Below are positions 1 to 5,174 of a stretch of 6,947 bases of DNA, piece after piece. The stretch is from Promethearchaeota archaeon (GTDB taxonomy: Archaea; Asgardarchaeota; Lokiarchaeia; Sigyniarchaeales; SOKP01), in assembly GCA_016840695.1 (NCBI GenBank), contig JAEORV010000079.1, positions 1-6,947 on the forward strand. Reading direction: 5' to 3'. The notes beneath the pieces were generated by a model. The model did no database searches. It was not told the origin of the DNA and saw only the letters and a list, made by a program, of their open reading frames with translations. Numbering within the stretch: the first letter of the stretch is position 1; each line of letters starts with the position of its first letter. Made by a program: the position numbers and the translations under genes.

Positions 1-1
1 G

Positions 2-244
2 CCTTATATTGTTTTAATTCTTTATAATCATCAATATGAAAATAGATATAGTTATGTTCTAATTATCTATTCAATAATGTTAGGGATTTATCTGTCTTTA
101 ATCTTAATTGATTTTAATTGGAGTTCCGATGTGTATTTAATTGTTTTAGCTACAGGTCAAAAAATAACTATATTTGCAGGTTTTTTTTGCTGTATAATTT
201 TAGCTTTTGGAGCAATTAAAACATATAGTAATCATTACAATTAA
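2..244 (+). CDS. C-terminal part of an unidentified membrane protein (truncated by the window edge)
   Basis: A reading frame stays open from the first bases of the window to a TAA at 242-244 and gives 80 residues. The translation is strongly hydrophobic. It holds the end of one membrane segment (residues about 1-8), a full helix at about 18-37 ending in LSLILIDF, and a second full helix at about 53-73 (KITIFAGFFCCIILAFGAIK), followed by a short polar tail. An 80-codon AT-rich frame with this regular hydrophobic pattern is unlikely to be chance. The start lies outside the window, so total size and family cannot be judged, and I do not recognise it. It is on the same strand as the glucanotransferase gene and ends 43 bases before that gene's ATG, so the two could be co-transcribed, although no functional link is visible. 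Confidence 0.6.
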   Translation, partial: PYIVLILYNHQYENRYSYVLIIYSIMLGIYLSLILIDFNWSSDVYLIVLATGQKITIFAGFFCCIILAFGAIKTYSNHYN

Positions 245-280
245 AAACCATCTAAACTTTATTTTTTATATTAAAGAAAA

Positions 281-285
281 AGGTG
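281..285 (+). promoter_or_regulatory. Shine-Dalgarno-like AGGTG that sets the glucanotransferase start
   Basis: AGGTG, preceded by an A-rich stretch, lies two bases before ATG 288 and matches the 3' part of the archaeal GGAGGTGAT consensus. Together with the family-typical N-terminus that follows, it favours ATG 288 over the in-frame TTG at 207, which would add 27 residues and overlap the upstream membrane gene. The spacing is short, so the site is only moderately convincing. Confidence 0.45.
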
Positions 286-287
286 TT

Positions 288-2468
288 ATGCGTATAACAG
301 AAAAAACAATTAATTTTCCAATCGTGTTTCATTTCCATCAGCCCGTTGACAATTTCGGTCACGTCTTTGAAGATTGCTTTCAAAAATCTTACGGGCCATT
401 AATAGATACTATTTTTAAGCACCCTGAAGTCAAGGTGACGTTGCATTTCTCTGGAAATTTACTGGAGTGGTTTATCGAGCACAAACCAGAACTCATTGAT
501 AAGGTAAATATAATGGCTCAGCGAGGGCAAATCGAGATTATCGGAGGAGGATATTACGAACCAATATTTGCTATCATCCCGAACCGCGATAAAATTGCAC
601 AAATGCGTAAGCTTTCAAACCTTATAAAGACAGAGTTTGGTTTAGAAGTAAAGGGAGCGTGGTTATCTGAGAGAGTATGGGAACCTAATTATCCCTCATT
701 TCTTAGCGAAGTGGGATTGGAATACGTGATTGTCGATGATAATCACTTTAGATCTTGTGGGATCACTCAAGAGGGAACGCTCTATTCTTACATCACTGAG
801 GACGAGGGAAAAACTCTAAGAATATTTCCAATAAATGAGCCCATTAGATATCTCACACCTTGGAAGCCAACTTACTTGACGATCGATTATCTAAAAAGCA
901 TAGCTGACGAAAAAGGGGATCGCATTGCGTTATTGATATCAGATGCGGAAAAAATGGGCGTTTGGGGATCAACACACCTATTCTGTTATGTTGAAGGAAA
1001 GGGTCACGAAGATGGCGATAACGGAAAGCCTTTTGTAACTGCTTTTTTTGAGCAAATAGAAAATAACTCTTGGATAAAATCGTTAACCCTTTCTGAATAC
1101 ATGGAAAGATATCCCGCAAAAGACCTCGTGTATTTACCTACTGCGAGTTACGACAAGATGGAAGAATGGGTGTTGCCCACGGAAATTCGGAAGAACTTTA
1201 AAAGGATTAGAAAAGAACTAAAAGACGATCCAGAGCAAAAAGAGATTTACCAATTCTTGAAAGGTGGTTTTTGGCGTTATTTCCTCGTGAAATATCCCGA
1301 ATCTAACAATATGCATAAAAAAATGCTCCATGTCCGAGGAAAATTGCTCAAAATCGAGGAAAAGATAAGGCAGCTGAAGGACTCGTCACTCATATCGAAA
1401 ATAAAGCCTAAGGTTTTAAAAACCTGGGACGAGATATACAAGGCGCAGTGTAACGATTGTTATTGGCACGGCATGTTTGGAGGCGTCTACTTACAATTTT
1501 TGCGATTTTCTGTCTATACGCATTTGATTAACGCTGAAAAATTGATTGATGAGATGAACGGAATTGATTTATCTCGTAGGAGCTCTTATATCTCTATTGA
1601 ACCGTCAGATTTCAACAAGGACAGTAAAATGGACGTTCTCATCGAGTCGGAAGTCTTGAACGTGTATTTGAATCCATCAGAAGGTGGTACCATTTTCGAA
1701 TTGGATTACAAGCCGAAATCGTATAATCTCTTGAACACGCTTACAAGATGGCCCGAGGCCTATCACGAAAGCGATAAAATAGAGCAAAGTGAATTGATGG
1801 TAGACCGATATAGGAGGAGCATGTTGAGGATAAGATTCTTACACAACGATGTGACTTTCGAACAGCTTCAATCAGACGAATATTACGAGTTTGGAGATTT
1901 TATTAATGGCAATTTTAAGGTATCTAAGAGCGAAATAGATGGAAAAAAAGCAACTTTAGAAATGGGCATGATAGGAGGTATTAAAGACACGGATTCCGAC
2001 GAGAAAGTTCAATTTACCATATCAAAACAAATTGTAGTTGTCGATGATGAAATCGAAATCGTTGTTAGTGGAACTCTTGAAGAAGGCTCAGGAAACGAAG
2101 CTGTATTGAAAAGAATACTCGCAAACCTTTATGTTGCCGTCGATCTGCCGTTTTTCTTTAACGGTGATTTAAGTACATTCCAATGGGAAACTGAAGATTT
2201 TCTTTCAGAAACCATGGCAAAGAAAACTCTAATGGAGCCGTTTCAATACAAGGGTTCTCATTTTAAAGCCTACGACGAAACATACGACCTCACATTAGAT
2301 ATTAATATCGAATCGAACACGGAATGGCAACAAATCAATCATTTCCCCATCATCGCTTATGCATACACTGATGTAGGGTATAAAAAGATTTATCAGGGAT
2401 TGAACTTGACTCCTTGCTTTAAACTCGATAAAAATTTCGAAATAAAATTGAAATTAAAAATTTCATGA
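288..2468 (+). CDS. GH57 4-alpha-glucanotransferase (amylomaltase-like, alpha-amylase family 57)
   Basis: Predicted cytosolic retaining glycosidase of family GH57 that transfers alpha-1,4-glucan chains between maltodextrins in glycogen or starch turnover. All five GH57 regions are visible, numbered from ATG 288: HQP at 17-19; GQIEIIGGGYYEP at 80-92; WLSERVWEP at 125-133 with the expected nucleophile Glu128; SDAEKMGVW at 218-226 with the expected acid/base Asp219; and AQCNDCYWHGMFGG starting at 386. The nucleophile and acid/base are 91 residues apart, as in the Thermococcus litoralis enzyme (Glu123, Asp214, as I recall). The C-terminal half is the beta-rich DUF1926-type domain, recognisable by GGTIFELDYKPKSYN from about 466 and NTLTRWPEAYH. 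At 726 residues it is somewhat longer than the roughly 660 of the Thermococcus enzyme. No signal peptide is seen. The C-terminal domain favours glucanotransferase over a plain amylase, but substrate preference cannot be read from sequence. The gene stands alone; no other glycan genes are in the window. Confidence 0.9.
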   Translation: MRITEKTINFPIVFHFHQPVDNFGHVFEDCFQKSYGPLIDTIFKHPEVKVTLHFSGNLLEWFIEHKPELIDKVNIMAQRGQIEIIGGGYYEPIFAIIPNRDKIAQMRKLSNLIKTEFGLEVKGAWLSERVWEPNYPSFLSEVGLEYVIVDDNHFRSCGITQEGTLYSYITEDEGKTLRIFPINEPIRYLTPWKPTYLTIDYLKSIADEKGDRIALLISDAEKMGVWGSTHLFCYVEGKGHEDGDNGKPFVTAFFEQIENNSWIKSLTLSEYMERYPAKDLVYLPTASYDKMEEWVLPTEIRKNFKRIRKELKDDPEQKEIYQFLKGGFWRYFLVKYPESNNMHKKMLHVRGKLLKIEEKIRQLKDSSLISKIKPKVLKTWDEIYKAQCNDCYWHGMFGGVYLQFLRFSVYTHLINAEKLIDEMNGIDLSRRSSYISIEPSDFNKDSKMDVLIESEVLNVYLNPSEGGTIFELDYKPKSYNLLNTLTRWPEAYHESDKIEQSELMVDRYRRSMLRIRFLHNDVTFEQLQSDEYYEFGDFINGNFKVSKSEIDGKKATLEMGMIGGIKDTDSDEKVQFTISKQIVVVDDEIEIVVSGTLEEGSGNEAVLKRILANLYVAVDLPFFFNGDLSTFQWETEDFLSETMAKKTLMEPFQYKGSHFKAYDETYDLTLDINIESNTEWQQINHFPIIAYAYTDVGYKKIYQGLNLTPCFKLDKNFEIKLKLKIS

Positions 2469-2477
2469 TTTTATTTT
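2469..2477 (+). terminator. T-rich putative terminator after the glucanotransferase
   Basis: TTTTATTTT begins immediately after the TGA stop. Archaeal RNA polymerase commonly terminates at such runs without a hairpin. The assignment rests only on composition and position in an AT-rich region. Confidence 0.35.
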
Positions 2478-2522
2478 ACACAAAAGTAAATAGTCTCCCA
2501 AATTTTGTCGGAAATCATCATC

Positions 2523-2530
2523 TTTAAATA
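2523..2530 (+). promoter_or_regulatory. TATA-box candidate upstream of the first small gene
   Basis: TTTAAATA matches the archaeal TATA-box consensus well. It would place transcription start near 2552, about 30 bases before the putative start of the small reading frame at 2584, with the purine-rich AAGGGAT in between. Similar strings arise by chance in such AT-rich spacer, so this supports the small gene only modestly. Confidence 0.35.
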
Positions 2531-2583
2531 TGTAAAAACGCTAAATTAAATAAAGTACATCGAAAGAAAAAAAGGGATACCCG

Positions 2584-2739
2584 ATAAAAGATCACGGCGC
2601 TTCTCAGAGAAGAAATGGCTACTCGTATAATAACAAATCGTTAAGTGAAATCTTTGAGAAAAACGAACATGTTAAAAATATTCGGAAACAATTAATGAAA
2701 AACAAAATAGAAAAATCCCTAGCTAAGTATAAAAAATAG
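2584..2739 (+). CDS. Small basic protein, paralogue of the one at 2921-3058; start codon non-canonical (ATA) or gene decayed
   Basis: A 51-codon frame ends with TAG at 2737-2739. It contains no ATG, GTG or TTG between the upstream in-frame stop (2551-2553) and an internal Met at 2695. It is called because its C-terminal part, KNEHVKNIRKQLMKNKIEK, aligns without gaps to KNKHVKRVRKELMKKKLEK of the next small frame. The first residues share HG, five residues, then NG at identical spacing, followed by a three-residue indel. In that alignment ATA 2584 falls exactly opposite GTG 2921 of the paralogue, and AAGGGAT (2572-2578) lies at ribosome-binding distance. The product would be a soluble, lysine-rich protein with a charged C-terminal helix and no cysteines. 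Function is unknown. It may use an ATA start, may have lost its start and be a pseudogene, or the start may be hidden by an error in the adjacent A-run. A TATA-like box precedes it and a T-run follows. Confidence 0.5.
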   Translation: MKDHGASQRRNGYSYNNKSLSEIFEKNEHVKNIRKQLMKNKIEKSLAKYKK

Positions 2740-2740
2740 C

Positions 2741-2756
2741 TTTTTTTTCAGTTTTT
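2741..2756 (+). terminator. Oligo-T terminator after the first small gene
   Basis: Eight consecutive T, then CAG, then five T begin one base after the TAG stop of the 51-codon frame. Two adjacent T-runs are a typical archaeal termination signal. Their position directly behind the stop also supports the reality of the small gene. Confidence 0.5.
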
Positions 2757-2872
2757 AAGTAAATTGACTAAGTTTTAAAATCAAACTAGTAAAATTTCCT
2801 TATTTAAATTTTAGTATATCAATAATGATTTATATTCCATGCCCATTGTCTTATTATAGGTAGTTTTCTCCG

Positions 2873-2880
2873 TATATTAT
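2873..2880 (+). promoter_or_regulatory. TATA-box candidate for the second small gene
   Basis: TATATTAT lies about 27 bases before the predicted ribosome-binding site, so transcription would start near 2902-2904 and give a leader of about 18 bases containing that site. An alternative is the TATTTAAATT around 2801-2810, which would give a longer leader. Apart from these boxes I see nothing of note in 2757-2906; the longest ATG frame there (from 2825) has 12 codons. Confidence 0.3.
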
Positions 2881-2906
2881 GGATGAAGCGATTTGAACAA
2901 TAAATT

Positions 2907-2912
2907 GAGGTG
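2907..2912 (+). promoter_or_regulatory. Strong Shine-Dalgarno site GAGGTG of the second small gene
   Basis: GAGGTG is a six-base match to the archaeal ribosome-binding consensus. It is followed by 8 bases and GTG 2921, or 11 bases and ATG 2924. An in-frame TAG at 2915-2917 lies between the site and the start, so translation cannot begin further upstream. The spacing favours GTG, as does alignment with the paralogue. Confidence 0.6.
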
Positions 2913-2920
2913 TTTAGCAA

Positions 2921-3058
2921 GTGATGGCTCACGGAAAATGTAATACTTGGAACGGTTGCGATGATGTTTTGCGAGATGATATAAAAAAGAACAAGCATGT
3001 AAAACGAGTACGAAAAGAACTGATGAAAAAAAAGCTCGAGAAACGGTTAAAAGCCTAA
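2921..3058 (+). CDS. Small basic protein of unknown function (44-45 aa), second copy of a tandem pair
   Basis: The frame runs from GTG 2921 (or ATG 2924) to TAA 3056-3058 behind a strong GAGGTG site. The product begins MAHGKCNTWNGCDD and continues into a lysine/arginine-rich, probably helical segment, KNKHVKRVRKELMKKKLEK. About 14 of 22 residues in this segment are identical to the neighbouring frame at 2584-2739. The HG-x5-NG element near the N-terminus is shared too, whereas the two cysteines (residues 6 and 12 from the ATG) occur only in this copy. Substitutions between the copies are conservative (I/V, Q/E, I/L), as expected for protein-level selection. The strong positive charge would suit a nucleic-acid or ribosome partner, but this is inference from composition. 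I do not recognise the family. The gene converges on pcm, with 22 bases between the stops. Confidence 0.65.
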   Translation: MMAHGKCNTWNGCDDVLRDDIKKNKHVKRVRKELMKKKLEKRLKA

Positions 3059-3060
3059 TA

Positions 3061-3065
3061 TTTTT
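3061..3065 (+). terminator. Short T-run after the second small gene
   Basis: TTTTT lies two bases behind the TAA of the small gene, in the 22-base space before the converging pcm stop. It is a minimal archaeal-type termination signal. On the opposite strand the nearest T-run (eight T, at 3033-3026) lies inside this small gene, so transcripts from the two directions may overlap here. Confidence 0.3.
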
Positions 3066-3080
3066 AGAAGCTCATGTCTT

Positions 3081-3755
3081 TTAGGTGCTGAATCCATGCT
3101 TTCCAATTAAGGGAACAAATCTTACTCCAGTTTTTCTTTCAGTCTCAAAAACGTTACCTTCTTTACGGACAACATATAGTGTTTGCCCATAGCCCTTAGA
3201 ACCAGCAGGAATGCAAAGAATACCTTTATCCTTCAGTTGGTTCTTGAACGCAGGAGGGACTTTCTCCGGTGATGCGGCAGTTACTAAGATCTTGTTATAC
3301 GGTGCCTCTTTTTCATACCCTAACGTGCCATCGCCGTGGATCACGGTTATTATATCCTCGTATCCCGCCCTTGAAATATTTATCTTTGCGCGTTCTGCGA
3401 GCTCTTCGTGACGTTCTATAGTATACACGTGTCCTGGATTGCTTGCGTTTTCAGGAGCAATTAATTCCGCACATAACGCTGCGTGGTATCCAGAGCCCGT
3501 TCCAATCTCTAAAACTTTGTCCCCCTCCTTGAGTTCTAAATATTCACACATCATGGCGTTCATATGCGGTGCACTGATCGTCTGGCTCAACCCGATTGAC
3601 AAGGGTGAATCGGAATATGCCGAAGAAACGGCGTTTGCGGGGACGAACTCGTGCCTCGGTACTTTAAGCATGGCGTTTATAACTTTTTTCTTGCTCAAGA
3701 TACCTCGTTTAACGAGATTATTTACCAAATTCTTCCTTTTTTCTTCATAACTCAT
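3081..3755 (-). CDS. pcm: Protein-L-isoaspartate O-methyltransferase (PIMT)
   Basis: Cytosolic repair enzyme that uses S-adenosylmethionine to methylate isoaspartyl residues in aged proteins. The 224 residues are a normal family length and the order of motifs is complete. An N-terminal helical part contains LKVPRHEFVP (30-39). The PIMT-specific segment YSDSPLSIGLSQTISAPHM follows at 47-65, including the QTIS serine typical of the active site. Motif I of the methyltransferase fold is VLEIGTGSGYH (81-91), the acidic motif II region is HGDGTLGY, and later come ILVTAAS and LKDKGILCIPAG. One oddity is Ser57, where most homologues I recall carry Gly (GQT). The ATG at 3755 is one base after the TAG of the upstream U32 gene and has no clear ribosome-binding site, so translation is probably coupled to that gene. 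Confidence 0.92.
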   Translation of the reverse strand: MSYEEKRKNLVNNLVKRGILSKKKVINAMLKVPRHEFVPANAVSSAYSDSPLSIGLSQTISAPHMNAMMCEYLELKEGDKVLEIGTGSGYHAALCAELIAPENASNPGHVYTIERHEELAERAKINISRAGYEDIITVIHGDGTLGYEKEAPYNKILVTAASPEKVPPAFKNQLKDKGILCIPAGSKGYGQTLYVVRKEGNVFETERKTGVRFVPLIGKHGFST

Positions 3756-3756
3756 T

Positions 3757-5025
3757 CTAAATCTTCAAATTTCTATTCTTTGTTAGGATAAATATTTTTT
3801 CTTGAGGTAATACTTTATCAGTTAGGCGAATATTTACCTTTAGGGGATCATCTTTGTCGTTTCGCACGACTTCTTTTACTTCTTTTCCACTCACAAAGAT
3901 TTTTTTTACTGTCTCAAAATGATATGTATCCATTCCTTTTAATAAAACTTCGCTTCCACTTTTTAGTGGAACTCCCTTATTTTCAATTAACACATTTGCC
4001 GTCATGGTCGTCTCGTGAAACGATTCTATTTCGCCAATATAAACCTTTTTATAAGGTGAAATATTCCCCATTTCCTCTAACTCCACTTCTTCTATTGTAG
4101 GTTTGTGAAAGTAAAATCCCGTATGAAATCCCCGATTAAACACGGTTTTGAGTCTATTTAACCAATCCATTACTTTCGCACTTGAATAAGTACCTTCCCG
4201 ATAACTATTTATCGCCTCTCGATAACATTTTACCACGGTTTTCGCATATAATGGGTCTTTCATGCGCCCCTCGATTTTAAAGGAGTCAATATTAGCTTCC
4301 ATTAATTCAGGAATATACTCAATCATGCATAAATCTTTAGAGTTTAAGAATCGAAGGCCGTCGTAAATTAGCTCGTTGTTGTCGTCGTCAATCACCGTCC
4401 ATCGTCGCCTACAGGGTTGCACGCATTTTCCACGATTTGCTGAAAATTCCTCAGAATCACATATTGTAGTTGATAAATAGCACCTACCGCTAATAGAGGT
4501 ACACATTGCCCCGTGTACAAAACATTCGATTTCGGTACTTTTCAAGTTTTTCCTTATTTCACCAATCTGCTTTAAAGACAACTCGCGCGCTAAAATAATT
4601 CTCTGCGCTCCTAAACCTTCGTAAAATTTAGCAGATTCAATATTCGACACGTTTGCTTGCGTTGATATGTGAAAATTGACTTTCATTTTTTTTGCAATTT
4701 GTATCGCTGCTATATCGTGAGCAATAATTGCATCAATTCCCGCGTCCTTAGCTACGGATATTAAATCTTCTAAGTCATCCAACTCATTGTTATAAATCAA
4801 GATATTAGTACACAAATATGCGTTCATTCTTGGTTCTTGTTCGTGGCAGAACTCAGTAACTTTAATCAAATTATCTCGCTTAAAATTATCAGCTTTTGCA
4901 CGCATGTTGTAATCTTCAACGCCAAAATAAATTGCATCAGCAATCCCCTTTACCATTTTCAAGGAATGCCAATTTTGAACCGGAGCAAGGAGTTCTGGAA
5001 GTCGATTCATGAAATCATCAAGCAT
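3757..5025 (-). CDS. Peptidase U32 family Fe-S protein, TrhP/YegQ-like (probable RNA hydroxylation)
   Basis: The U32 family was first described as collagenase, but characterised bacterial members (TrhP, RlhA, UbiU/V) are Fe-S proteins acting in tRNA U34 or rRNA hydroxylation or ubiquinone synthesis. This 422-residue protein starts in family style with RLPELLAPVQNW (8-19) and carries STQANVSN (121-128) and ILARELSL (144-151). The U32 signature is ECFVHGAMCTSISGRCYLS at 167-185. Cys175, Cys182, Cys201 and Cys205 (GKCVQPCRR) match the expected 4Fe-4S ligands. LNSKDL and SFKIEGRMKDPLY follow, then a C-terminal beta-rich part resembling the extra domain of TrhP-type members. A TrhP-like tRNA role is the best guess; RNA target and specificity cannot be decided. 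ATG 5025 is used; ATG 5010 is also possible, but a TATA box about 29 bases upstream of 5025 fits a leaderless start there. It forms an operon with pcm. Confidence 0.85.
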   Translation of the reverse strand: MLDDFMNRLPELLAPVQNWHSLKMVKGIADAIYFGVEDYNMRAKADNFKRDNLIKVTEFCHEQEPRMNAYLCTNILIYNNELDDLEDLISVAKDAGIDAIIAHDIAAIQIAKKMKVNFHISTQANVSNIESAKFYEGLGAQRIILARELSLKQIGEIRKNLKSTEIECFVHGAMCTSISGRCYLSTTICDSEEFSANRGKCVQPCRRRWTVIDDDNNELIYDGLRFLNSKDLCMIEYIPELMEANIDSFKIEGRMKDPLYAKTVVKCYREAINSYREGTYSSAKVMDWLNRLKTVFNRGFHTGFYFHKPTIEEVELEEMGNISPYKKVYIGEIESFHETTMTANVLIENKGVPLKSGSEVLLKGMDTYHFETVKKIFVSGKEVKEVVRNDKDDPLKVNIRLTDKVLPQEKIFILTKNRNLKI

Positions 5026-5049
5026 GTTTATAACTAATAATAATTATGA

Positions 5050-5058
5050 ATTTATAAT
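5050..5058 (-). promoter_or_regulatory. TATA box of the U32-pcm operon (leaderless transcript likely)
   Basis: Read on the - strand this is ATTATAAAT, centred about 29 bases before ATG 5025. No Shine-Dalgarno site lies between box and start, so the mRNA is probably leaderless or nearly so. The surrounding sequence is highly AT-rich, which limits certainty. Confidence 0.45.
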
Positions 5059-5116
5059 AATAATTCGGCAATTACTAATCCTTCATTCAATATGAAGAAA
5101 TATATATTAAATATGC

Positions 5117-5124
5117 TATAAATA
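5117..5124 (+). promoter_or_regulatory. TATA box of the SCP2-flavoprotein gene
   Basis: TATAAATA is a consensus archaeal TATA box. Transcription would start around 5145-5148, giving a leader of roughly 30 bases that contains the GAAGGT ribosome-binding site at 5162-5167. It lies in the 149-base divergent region shared with the U32-pcm operon, about 60 bases from that operon's own TATA box. Confidence 0.55.
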
Positions 5125-5141
5125 CTGATAAGAATTATCAG
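5125..5141 (+). promoter_or_regulatory. Palindromic operator candidate CTGATAA-GAA-TTATCAG
   Basis: A perfect 7-base inverted repeat with a 3-base centre starts directly at the end of the TATA box and finishes just before the expected transcription start. After one mismatched pair it extends by two more matching pairs (5122-5144). Binding of a dimeric repressor at this place would block polymerase recruitment, a layout common for archaeal regulators. No regulator gene is in the window, so the binding protein is unknown. The palindrome could also form a small hairpin, but it lies upstream of the likely RNA start. Confidence 0.5.
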
Positions 5142-5174
5142 AATCTTTTTTAATTATAAAAGAAGGTATAATAT

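Noticed and set aside
207..287. N-terminal extension of the glucanotransferase from TTG 207
   Set aside because: It adds 27 residues not typical of GH57, overlaps the upstream membrane-protein frame, and a family-like N-terminus with an AGGTG site begins at ATG 288.
853..1119. 88-codon open frame on the - strand inside the glucanotransferase
   Set aside because: It lies fully antisense to conserved catalytic sequence and shows no domain or start signal; it is a shadow frame.
2600..2613. CTTCTCAGAGAAG near-palindrome as a possible structured RNA or regulator site
   Set aside because: The arms are six bases with a one-base centre, too tight for an RNA hairpin, and it lies inside the coding part of the mini-gene.
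2615..2644. ATG frame MATRIITNR within the first mini-gene
   Set aside because: Only nine codons in a different frame from the paralogous protein; no sign of selection.
2469..3080. tRNA, CRISPR array or other structured RNA in the gap after the glucanotransferase
   Set aside because: No cloverleaf, no regularly spaced repeats and no GC-rich folded segment were seen; the similarity between the two halves is at protein level.
3211..3750. Two open frames on the + strand (3211-3411 and 3439-3750) antisense to pcm
   Set aside because: They mirror the strongly conserved PIMT coding region and have no supporting start signals.
4837..5037. 66-codon + strand frame antisense to the U32 N-terminus
   Set aside because: It overlaps conserved U32 sequence and the operon promoter, and its translation shows no recognisable features.
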